DNA of 64,000 nucleotides, taken from positions 349,889,390 through 349,953,389 of the forward strand of contig NC_092873.1 in assembly GCF_028372415.1 (NCBI RefSeq), read 5' to 3'. Below the pieces are notes generated by a model. The model was not told the origin of the DNA. It searched no databases and saw only the letters and a program-made list of their open reading frames with translations. The translations under genes and the position numbers were made by a program. This DNA is from Notamacropus eugenii (taxonomy: Eukaryota > Chordata > Mammalia > Diprotodontia > Macropodidae). The stretch's first letter is position 1; the number at the start of each line of letters is the position of its first letter. Of this stretch, positions 54,873-64,000 are shown piece after piece.

Positions 54873-57800
54873 CCCGCCTTCCAGGGTCTGTAGCATCCTG
54901 GGGGAGACTGGATCACTGGAAGAGCCCAGGCCCAGTTGGCACCATTCTAGTAGATTTCCCTTTCCCCTGGGATTGTGAGAGAGTGAGTGAGAGTGTTAGT
55001 TTGTGTTTTGGGAAAATGGGAAGAAAAACTGCTCCTACTTGCTATCACTTGGCTCTTCTGTAGATGGGTACAGGTGAGCATATAGTGTGTCTGGCATCTG
55101 GCAGGGGGAGGAGGCTGAGCAGTGTAGGAGTCAGGTGAGAGGACTGGCATCCAGGGCTCCTGTGCTCTGTCTGGGTCAGTTTCAGACTCAGGAGGCTGCT
55201 ATCTCTAGTTTCATCCATCTTCAGTTTCTTTCTCTCTAGGGACCAGAGAATGAAATAGTTATTCTCTGCTGATTACACATATGTGTATGTGGAGGGATTT
55301 CATAGATAGCTCTACCATCTAAGTACGTTTTAGCAACAGGAAATTATTTTGTCTTTGGTTCTAACCACTCCCTCCCCCACTCTTAGGTACCGGTTGGCAG
55401 TATCTGGGGCCTCCCTGGCACAGCCTTCCTACCAGTCCGGCACCACAAGATGCTTCCTCCAGGGAGCGGCTTTCCTGGCAAAATGCCTACCCCACCCCTC
55501 CTGGCAGTGGCTTGGCACTCAGGAGTGTATGTGTGGGGGATGGGCGCGAGGGAGAGTGTCCTTGTTTCTGGATGTATGTGTTTTGAGAGGAACATCTCTA
55601 TTCACAAGAGAGGTGGTCAGAACCTGTGCATATGTGACTGGCATTGTGTTGTTGTTGGGAAGGACACCTAGATGGGGGAAATTTGGGGCCTTGGGGTTTT
55701 CTTTGTTGTAGAGTGTGGGAGAGAGGACTTAGTGCTTCATGGGGAGTTGTTGGGAAAAAGTCAGGGCACAAAACTGGCATCTGCCTAGATAAGGAAGCCC
55801 ACATGGTCCTAATTGGGAGCCCTGAAATACCAGATGTTATCATCCCTGATGCTGGTAAGTGCAGCTGGGTGTGTAGGGATTCATCTGCTGCTGGCCACCT
55901 ACTAGGCTTCTCTATAGCTCTCTGTTCTAGAAGCATCCTTCTAAAAGCTTGCTCCCCATAGCAGTAAAGGGTCTGACCACATAGACTGGTCTGGGGCAGT
56001 CCACTGTGATGTCTTTGCTGCTGTGTCTCCCTTACCTTGTCACCTAGAAAGAAGCAGCTAAACCAGATACCTCTCCAAGTCTTCTTCCCTCAGCCTGTCG
56101 TGGGCCATTTAGAAGGTCAGACCCTGTGCATATCTACACCCTCAGTTTCCTAGAAAATCCCCATAGTATTGGCCCTGTTTCCTTTCTCCTTGAAGTTGCC
56201 TGTTCAATCTAGCCCCTTATTCCTAGTTTTGGTACCTTAGTTACTCCATTTCTCCTGGCCCCTTAAAAATGTGGTCCATGTGTTGGCAGTTCGGAGGTGT
56301 GAGTCACCTCAGCAGCCCAGGGAGAGGGTTAAGAATGTTCCCCCTGCAAGGCTCTGGTGTTGTCGCTGTGACGTGGGCTGAGGACGGATATAGGACTGGA
56401 GCTTGGGTTTTTTTTTTTTTTTTTGGACTCTGGAATGTAAACAGATGTTTCAAATAGAAACGCTTTAACCTTCAGGTTTGAAAAAAAGACTCCCCTCCAG
56501 ATAAACATGGATCTGCAAGAGCCTGTTGTTCTCTTCCCTCTCCCACCAAGCCCCATTCCCTTTCCTCTTCTCCTAGATTCCTCCGTGTGCCTTGATGAAC
56601 AAAAGGCCTGATTTGAGAGAGGCTAGGGAGCTTTACTGGGGCAGCCTCTTCAGGACTTTGCTTTTCTTTGCCTCTTTGTAATGATAGCTTTTTCTGTCTC
56701 CCCAGAGACAGAAAGCTGGCTATCTGTTAGTCTCCCTTCTTGACAGCAGGACTTTTGATTCTAGCTCACTGACCTTGACGGACTCTACAGGTTTTTTTGT
56801 CACATTAGGGAGAGAGGGATCATACCCTGTTTTCTGACTTGAGCCTCAAGTGGATAGGGAAGGCAGGCAGTGGTAAGAGGCCCTTCCAAGTGTATAGCCA
56901 GAATGGGGTGGGGGGAAGAACAAAGCTTGAAAGTGCTGGCTGAAAGTCAGATGGACTTTCTACTATTCCTATTTGGGGCATGGCATCCTACTTGTAGCCT
57001 CTGGACAGAGTCAGGACGAGGGATTTGTGCACCCCAGACAAGGTTTCCAAATTGTCCCATAGCAGATATTTCGCTCTTCCCCCACCACTACCATTAGAAA
57101 TTAGAAGTACAATTTAACCTGTTAAAATAGTACTTGCATTGCTATCCTCCAGAGACTTTGAGCCTTCACTCTCTCTCATGTGACTTGTCAATAAATAAAT
57201 ATTTACATGCCATAGACTTTTTACAGCACTTCTGATATGTGGATTTAGGAACATTTAATATGCAGGTACCCCTTATTGTACTCTTTCTGCCTGCTGAATT
57301 GTAGTTGGCCTACTTTGCCTGCCTCTAGTCCTACTTCTGTTAACATCTATTAAGTATCTTTGTCTTACTGGTCAGAGACACTCTATGGTCCGCAGCAGAC
57401 AGTTTATCCTAATAGCAATCATTGTTCTGAACCTGGAGTTCCTACTGTGTCCACATCTTAGCTTTTCAGCTATCTCCAAGAGAGTCAATCAAGGGCAGTG
57501 GATATGTTTAAGATCTAAGAATTGCATGTTGTTTCTGAGGTCTAACCCAACCCACAGTGGGGTTTGGAGACTCTTCTCTGTGACTCTCAGTTTCTCCCTC
57601 TGTACTGGGGGGAGTACCAGCCCTCCTGGTTTTGAGGAATGTAGGGAGAAATGGTATATTAGAAAAGGGGACTGGTGGTATTATTAAAATACAGGTGTTT
57701 ATGAAAGTGTGCTATGGCCTATCAGTGCAAATTCTGCTTGCCCTTATTGAGTGAATAGCCAGGAAGGTGAGGGTATTATGTGTACATATGGGAACCTAGG

Positions 57801-57889
57801 GGATTGGAAAGTGTTGGTTGGAATCCCCTGGGCTTACTGGTCTTCTGTGGGTCCCTTGAAGCTGTTCACTGCCAAGCTACATGTGTCTT

Positions 57890-57942
57890 GCGTGTGTGCG
57901 CGCGCGCACGTGTGTATGTGTGTGTGTGTGTGCGTGTGTGTG
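57890..57942. repeat. (GC)n/(GT)n alternating tract
   Basis: GTGCGCGCGCGCACGTGTG then GT units; a potential Z-DNA former with an embedded CACGTG. Confidence 0.85.
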
Positions 57943-58168
57943 CTTGGTTCAGTAGCTGGAGGTGGGGAGGGAGGGAATAAGGGGAAGGGCAGGGGTAGTA
58001 GAGAATAAATAGTACATATTAGTGTATTAGAAAGACTGCATTGTATCTACAAATATTCAGTCACCACTTGGGCTTGGTAAAGACTTTCATCTTCTGCTGG
58101 AAGCTGTATACCAACACTTTATCCTCCCACTCCCAAGCTCAGTAACCTCCTCATGTGTTTGTAGCTCT

Positions 58169-58244
58169 CAGCTGTTCCCTTCCCAGCTTGGCAGCTGCCA
58201 GACCGGAAATCAGATTAGCTGTGTCCGCACAGCTGGAACAGCTG
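58169..58244. promoter_or_regulatory. Cluster of four CAGCTG E-boxes
   Basis: CAGCTG at 58169, 58192, 58230 and 58239, with an ETS-like CCGGAAAT at 58203, in non-repeat DNA of HDAC5 intron 3. A candidate bHLH-bound enhancer (MyoD or neural class). The function is inferred. Confidence 0.4.
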
Positions 58245-58794
58245 TCTAGTCACTAGTAGAAGACAATGGGGGCAGCCTAGGGTCACTATGCTGGCAACAT
58301 GGAGTACTGACTGGGGCAGGATGGTAGGGGAAAAGGTTGGAGAGATCATTCTGCCAAAGGAATGACACCAGCAGTTATGGTGGGTGGCATTAGTGGAATT
58401 GGATAGTCTTAACCTGTACTGGGTTAAAATTCCCTGAAGCCTTAGGGAGAATTATCCTTTGCTGTCCTTGCTGGAAGATAGGGAAGGAACAGGGTAACCT
58501 CATCTCAAAGATAGGTAGCATTCTCAAGGCCCGATTGTTGGAAGGCTATAGATGTCTAGAGACTAGAAGTATTGAGCAGCAGGGGGATGGGGAGATAGGT
58601 GCAGTCTGGGTAGCTGGTTGGGCAATGTTTACAGGAAAGCAATCCACAGTATTAACATAACTCGCTGGAGGTATGGCCTGGGATTAGGATGTAGATAACT
58701 TTTGATCCGCTGGTGTAGAGAGTAATTTCTAGTGTCACAGCTATAAACTTACAATGGTAATGATCCTTTAATATCTGGGTCTAGGCTTTAAACT

Positions 58795-58990
58795 AATTAT
58801 TATTATAATTTATATAGATTTATAATCATATAACTCTGTAGGGTTTATATAGCTTTCTTCACAGTAACCCTGTGAAGTAGGAAGTGCAAGTATCATTATC
58901 CCCATTACATATGGGGAAACTGAGACTCAGAGGTTAAGGAAATCATCATCACAATCAGTGTTAAGCCAGGTTGCTGACTACATGTTGGGC
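58795..58990 (-). repeat. MIR SINE
   Basis: Reverse MIR: CATTACATATGGGGAAACTG. Confidence 0.75.
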
Positions 58991-59454
58991 ACTTTCTCTG
59001 TTATACTGTGACGCCTGTTAGCCTTTGTCTTTAAATGTTCCTTGACAGCAGGCTGGAACAGGGGAGGTGATCCCTCTGTCCGTGGCTCTCTTGTCCACAG
59101 TATCTTCTGCTCTAAGTGGGAAACCCTATGTTCTCTGCTTCCTTTTTTTCCATCCTCTCAAGTTTTCCCTCCACATCCATATATATGAAGTTATGAGGGA
59201 AGAGGAGGTCCCTCCAGTCTGGCCTTCGCCCTCTCTGTTCTCCAGCTCCACCTGATTGGGAGTTGCCTGAATTCTTCTGAATTTGCTTTCTGATTTGGGA
59301 TCCCTGCCCCCTTAAAGCTAAAACCATTCCTTTCTTTCCTTCGCATTGGGAAATCCCCTCATTATTTTCTCCGTTAGATTAGTTTTACTTTCTAGGTCTC
59401 CCAAAGTTCTTTTCACTGGTGAACGAGGAGCATTTGTGATCCAGCTGCCATGAA

Positions 59455-59620
59455 AGGTACAGTGGTATAGCCTCAGAGCACCTGCTTTGGAATCATAGCT
59501 CTCTCACTACCTGCATGACTGTGGGCAGATCCTCAACCTTTTCTGAGCTGGAGCCTCAGTTTCTTCATCTGTAGAATGAAGGGGTTGGACTAGGTGATCT
59601 TCTAGCTCTATAGGAATTGA
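59455..59620 (+). repeat. MIR SINE
   Basis: GCCTCAGTTTCTTCATCTGT, GGTTGGACTAGGTGATCTTC. Confidence 0.75.
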
Positions 59621-59934
59621 TTACGGTAGAATTGAGTGAGATTGCTGGAGGCATCATGGAGGAATCAGTGCTGTAATAGAGAGCCAAGCAGTGGTGCCCT
59701 AGCTTCTAATTTTGGAGTGGCTGAAGATGAGGGAGATGCCCACTAGTTTGGACTAGTGGGAGAGGGGAAAGGAACAGTCCTGAAAGAAGGAAGTAGGATC
59801 AATGCATTAGAGGACAAGGCCTAGAGAACAGCCTCCTTCTTTGCTTTGCTGTCAGCGCTCTTCTATTTGAACCCTTACATCTGCCTGAGAGAAAAAGATC
59901 CCCATTGCAGTCAGACTTCTTGGTCCTCATTTAG

Positions 59935-60065
59935 TCAGAGGGTCATAGACTCAGAGCTCATCCTCCAGTCCAACACCCTTATTTCACAGGTGATGATACT
60001 GAGGCCTAGAAACTGAATGATTCCCCTTGGGAACCCATGTAGTCAGGGGCAGAAACAGACAGTGG
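59935..60065 (-). repeat. MIR fragment
   Basis: TTATTTCACAGGTGATGATA, ACTGAGGCCTAGAAACTGAA. Confidence 0.65.
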
Positions 60066-60509
60066 AGCAAATAATTTTACTGCATAGGGGATAGGTTGGT
60101 GTTTTTTTTTTTTCCTCCAGAGAACTCAAATAAGTGTTGCTGGTTCCACACTTTCCCCTCTCAGCCTTCCTCAATGCAGGAAAAGGCCATGCTTTTCATT
60201 TTCCAGACAACTGAGGTAGCTAGTGCCACATTGCTTAGGTGATGCTATCGCTTCAGCCTGGCAAGAGAACCTCTTGGGAAATTGCTACTTGTTGGGGCAC
60301 TTTTCTTTGGCTCATCGCCAGCTCCCTTTCCCTTGAAGGTTCCCATCTCCTTGCATGGGCCCATGTAAAAGCAAGTTCTTTAGCCAAGTTGCCCATCTCT
60401 GAACCTGGTGTGGGCTAAGATGGAGAGTTGCTACAGTGTGGCCTGGTGGAGAGCAGCCCACATCATGGAGTAGAAAGCAGTGATTTCATGGCAATGGACC
60501 CAGGAGGGA

Positions 60510-60640
60510 ATGCTGACTCACCTGTTCTTCAGCTCTGAATGTGGACAGGTTCCTTATCTCAGTTTATTCATCTGTAAAATAAAGGAGCTAAGCTAGATGA
60601 TTTCTAAGGTTCCTTCTATCTCTAAATAGGTCATCAGTCA
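60510..60640 (+). repeat. MIR fragment
   Basis: CTCAGTTTATTCATCTGTAA, GGTTCCTTCTATCTCTAAAT. Confidence 0.7.
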
Positions 60641-60720
60641 AGTATTAAGCAGCATCTGTGTCCTAGGCACTGTATGAGGTGCTAGGGATACAGACAAAAA
60701 TCAAAATCAAAACAGACCTA
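60640..60720 (+). repeat. Unnamed dispersed repeat, 5' fragment
   Basis: CCTAGGCACTGTATGAGGTG, GCTAGGGATACAGACAAAAA. Confidence 0.55.
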
Positions 60721-61729
60721 AGCGCTACACTTTGTGTGATCTCAGAGGTCTCCCCTACCAGCTGTAAGATTCTGAGTCTCCTTTCAAGTTAGTAGTTGAG
60801 ATCTGCTAGTTATTGCCAGGGGCTTCATTTTTATGTCACTAGCTTTTCAAACACTACAGAACAGTCTCTTATATTCTAATTACCCTCTTCTCTACTTCCC
60901 CCAGTGCTTACACCTCCCAGCCCTCTCTCCCCTCCAGTCCCACTAACTCCAAGCTTTTATGGCTGCTGGCTCCTTGGAACTGGGTATTTTTAGAACCAGG
61001 TGCTAAGCTGATTAATGCTTCCAGACTGACCCTTGTTCTATGCCACTCCACTTGCTTGGCTGCTTCTGGCCAGTAATGGCTCATAAGGTTTCAAGGGTTG
61101 GTGGTGACATATCCTGAAAGAGGATCTAAGGCCAAGATACCTTGGTTTATTGTGCTTATAGGGAGGAGAGAGGGCTTTGGCCTTGCTTAGGCAGAGGTCC
61201 ATTTTGGGTAGTATTTCTCACACTCCATAGCTCTTTGCCTATCTGGCCCTAGTATTCTTTTCCCTGAACAACTCCTCTTGACCATACAAACCTGTAATAC
61301 CATTCTATTCATGTTGACTGAGGCCAAAGAAGTGGCCAAAGAGCCTTCACCTCCCTCTTTTTGAGGGTTGCTGTCATCCTTTACAACTTCATTTCTGATT
61401 CCCCTCAGCTTTTCAAGCAGCCGAAAGATGACAAGGGTGCCCTCTTTGGAGTAATGGGCATGTGGAGATGAAGCCAGTAGGTTGGAAGTCCTGACTTTGG
61501 AATGTGGGAATTGTTCAGGGGGTGTTAACAGTGTCTCTTAATGACAGTGATTTGTGGCATGACTCTGAGGGTATACTTCTGTATTATCTACTGTGTCCAG
61601 TCATTTCCCAAGTTGTGTGTTGATTCTGCCTCCAGGATATCTCTTGCATCTGTCTCATACTCCTTTTTGTTCCTGTTGTCATCATCCTGGAAACCATGCT
61701 GTCATCTTTTGCATGGGCTGTTGTATTGC

Positions 61730-61945
61730 AGGGGATAGAACGTGGGTCCTGCAGTTAGGAAGACCTGAAGTTGATTCCTGTCTCAGACACTTACTAGTTT
61801 TGTGACCTGTTTTTTGACTCAGTTTCCTCTTCTGTAAAATAGCTCCCACCTCACTGGATAAGGATCAAACGAGGTAATATATGTAAAACACTTTTTAAAC
61901 TTTAAAGTACTCTATGTTAGCTATTGTTATTGTTACTGTAGAAAA
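61730..61945 (+). repeat. tRNA-derived CORE-SINE
   Basis: GCAGTTAGGAAGACCTGAAG, CTCAGTTTCCTCTTCTGTAA, TGTTAGCTATTGTTATTGTT end. Confidence 0.75.
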
Positions 61946-61959
61946 ACTTTTAGTGACTC

Positions 61960-62465
61960 CTTTATGCCTACTGAATATAAAAACAGTTTCTTGATCTGCT
62001 GTTGGGAGCCTTTCGTCATCTGGCTGTAACATACTTTAGCAGCCTGGTATCACACTATTCCCTTTTGTGTACTTTATGCTGTAAGCCATGCTAGGGTAGT
62101 CACCATTCCCTGATCTCAACCTTCTGTCTTCTAACTCCATTCATTTGCACATAGAGCTTCACATACTGCTCCTCCTTTCCTTGCCTTCTCTTGGGCTTTC
62201 TAGTAAGCCTTTTCTGATTTTTCTCCACCTCTCTCCCCCTAGTTAGAAGTGCTTTCTCCCTCCTCTCGTAGGCCCCAGTGTGATCTCTCTCATCTGCTTA
62301 GTTATTTTCTAACTCATAGTTATTGTCTTACTATTCTCTATTTGGGTGCAAGTTCTTTGAGAGCAGGGACTGTGCCTTATTTTATTTCATCTTTGTATCC
62401 CAGGGGCCTACTTACCACAGTGCCTTCCACATAGTAGCTACTTATTAAACATTTTTTGAATTAGG
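61960..62465 (+). repeat. Long L2 3' region
   Basis: About 500 bases of the L2 3' UTR ending GCAAGTTCTTTGAGAGCAGG, TAGTAGCTACTTATTAAACA. Confidence 0.75.
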
Positions 62466-63936
62466 GGGACTCAGCACAGTCATAGAGTGTGAGTATGGGT
62501 CATATTGGTGCGAAGGGTGCAGGTGGCTGTCAGGCCAGGTTGGAGGGCTCCCTCCATCTTGCTCTTTCTTCCCTATTAGGAGCCTCATCACTGATGGCAG
62601 GCACTGGGGAACATAACAGGGTTCCCTGAAGTGTTATAGCAGCTTCTACTGCCTAGTTCCTCTTGGGGAAAACAGTAAGAATCCTTGGGGAGGAGAAGAG
62701 AGAATATAGGAGCAAAAGAAAAAATGTGTGAGGAGTCGGCTGTTATTTTCCTAGTTATTGTCTTCCCTTCTCCAAGGGGGCCTGGAGGAGACAGAGGAAA
62801 GAGGAAAGGAAATGAAACCCAGGCTGTTTGGGGTCTTCTGTTTACATCTCTTTTCTCTGAGGTCAGGCTGCCTCTTGGATCCATCTCACATTTGAGTCCT
62901 GGAAGTACTCTCCCCTCTCCTTTCTTAGCTGTGGGCCATCAGTCTGACCATGCTGGAGAACAGGGATTTTACTTATACTCTAGTTTCCTTTCTGTAAGGC
63001 TTTCTAATTCTCCCCTCTCATTACTGTGTGGGTAGTAGGGTAAAAGGCTCCCCTTCTCTGGTAAGACAAACCTACTTCCCCTCCCAGGGTACCTTGTTCC
63101 AGCAGCAATTGCTGCCATCTCCATTTTTTACAATAGACTAGGCAGTGGGCATGGAATTTGGGTGACTGTCTTAGGGATAGGGGTGAGCTTGGCACTAGGT
63201 TTTGAATAGCACTGAAATCTTTTCTGCCTCCTTTTACCCTGACTCCACTGCCCAAGTGGGGCAGAATGCCCCCCAAAAAGCAGGCTCCAGACCCTTTTCC
63301 ACTTCTTCTGGGATAGGCTGGGTCAAGCTGACAGGTGTCTACGTAGCTAAGAAAGGGGGACCCTTTCTTCTGGTTGAATTTTTTCTTTCCTTGTCCATAG
63401 AAGTCTGGCTTTTGGAATTAGTATTCTCTGGTCCCTTCATTTCCTATTTATATAAGAACAAGGTTGTATGTGGAGGCTTGAGCAGGCCACTGTTGCTTGC
63501 ACACCAAGGGGCCTTTTGCCTCTTAAGCCAGGCCTGGGGAGGAGACTTCCCTTCCACTATTCCCTAACATTCCCTGACATCAGTCAGTTCAGGGCCTGAG
63601 GCACAGTTATCAGCTGGGAGTTACCACTTCCACATCCCCTGCCCTTCTCTATGCCCACTTACTGCTTTGTGAAACAGCTAGTATTTGGTGCTATATTGAG
63701 CCATAGGTCCTTCCTACCCTTTGGCAATGCAAGACTTTCAGAAGTACAGAGGGGCTTTGAATTGGACTAGGAGTCTTGAAGTGGCAGAATTCTGTGTCTG
63801 AGTTGGCTCTGACTTTGGCAAGAGCTAGAAGAAGCTAAGAGAGGTAGGTCGGCCTCACCATCCCTCATAAACCAGTGTGCCTCTTCCCTTCCAGCTCATT
63901 TACAGAGTTGGGGGGCAGCAAATAGGATAGCCTCTG

Positions 63937-63964
63937 CGTGTGTGTGTGTGTGTGTATGTGTGTG
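63937..63964 (+). repeat. (GT)n microsatellite
   Basis: About 13 GT units with one AT variant. Confidence 0.9.
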
Positions 63965-64000
63965 AAGGATAAATAAGAGAGTGAAGGAGAGTAGGAGAGG

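Larger units (their letters stand above)
39990..64000 (+). other. HDAC5: HDAC5 gene, 5' part (exons 1-3), continues off the right edge
   Basis: HDAC5 is a class IIa histone deacetylase that shuttles between nucleus and cytoplasm and represses MEF2-driven transcription in muscle, heart and neurons. Visible here are a noncoding exon 1 (end inferred at 40164), exon 2 (47009-47215) with the ATG, and exon 3 (54217-54288). Together they encode MNSPNES-DGMSGREQSLEIL and then SRTPLHSIPVA, differing from human HDAC5 at only a few positions. The next exon should start VEVKPVLP; no such exon was found before 64000, so the MEF2-binding region, the Gln-rich coiled coil and the deacetylase domain lie beyond. 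HROB lies on the other side in divergent orientation. Confidence 0.95.
54289..64000 (+). other. HDAC5 intron 3 (5' portion)
   Basis: No further HDAC5 exon was recognised up to 64000. Contains a tandem duplication, MIR copies, an L2 block and microsatellites. Stretches 55000-57880 and 62470-63900 have no recognised repeat or exon. Confidence 0.75.

Noticed and set aside
56409..56425. Poly-T run near 56409 as a retroelement tail
   Set aside because: No recognisable element on either side and no flanking duplication.
1..64000. tRNA genes suggested by B-box-like GGTTCAAATCC motifs
   Set aside because: Each motif is in a tRNA-derived SINE with a CORE or RTE-like 3' end; no intact cloverleaf was seen.
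54289..64000. Coding exon 4 of HDAC5
   Set aside because: No acceptor followed by a VEVKPVLP-type frame was found by reading; the exon is probably past 64000.
1..64000. CRISPR arrays, phage, operons or a prokaryotic defence system
   Set aside because: The exon-intron genes and mammalian repeats exclude bacterial origin; the only regular repeats are microsatellites and one 2-copy duplication.

Overview
The window looks like nuclear DNA from a marsupial. Genes are split into short exons with GT/AG introns, there are two CpG-island promoters, and most of the remaining DNA is decayed retroelements. These are mammalian L1 3' ends, ORF1-only half-L1 (HAL1) elements, L2 3' ends, MIR, and tRNA-derived SINEs whose tails resemble the RTE/BovB 3' end, a mix typical of metatherians. 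The species cannot be fixed from the sequence. Two protein-coding genes are recognised, in the same neighbouring and divergent arrangement as human 17q21.31. No virus, CRISPR array, operon or bacterial-type system is present.

Left part (1-16.3 kb, minus strand): HROB (C17orf53/MCM8IP), the OB-fold factor that works with the MCM8-MCM9 helicase in homologous recombination and crosslink repair. Exons 1-6 are present (about 499 codons) and the gene runs off the left edge. Its ATG is the last three bases of exon 1, and a 15-codon upstream ORF overlaps it. Intron 6 fills 1-8446. It holds a three-level nest (L1 3' end, then HAL1-A, then HAL1-B), a TRAPPC6B processed pseudogene and a 5'-truncated L1 with a perfect 13-bp target-site duplication.

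Middle (16.3-39.8 kb): the intergenic space between the two divergent genes. No protein-coding gene can be supported. It contains MIR, RTE-tailed SINEs, L2 ends, L1 3' ends, three hAT-like DNA elements and an unnamed long dispersed repeat. Unexplained items are a 35-bp inverted copy shared by two sites 1.9 kb apart, a 143-bp direct repeat pair, and one possible noncoding exon at 25523-25666.

Right part (39.8-64 kb, plus strand): the 5' end of HDAC5, a class IIa histone deacetylase that represses MEF2. A CpG-island promoter and noncoding exon 1 lie near 40.0 kb. Exon 2 with the ATG (residues 1-7) is at 47009-47215, and exon 3 is at 54217-54288. Coding exon 4 onward is beyond the right edge. 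An ORF from 54138 reads straight into exon 3 without splicing and gives a different N-terminus. A perfect MEF2/TATA-like box lies 438 bp upstream of that ATG, and a second perfect MEF2 box sits in the CpG-island promoter. This suggests, but does not prove, feedback control of HDAC5 by MEF2.

The two genes are not known to share a pathway, and their adjacency is conserved synteny.
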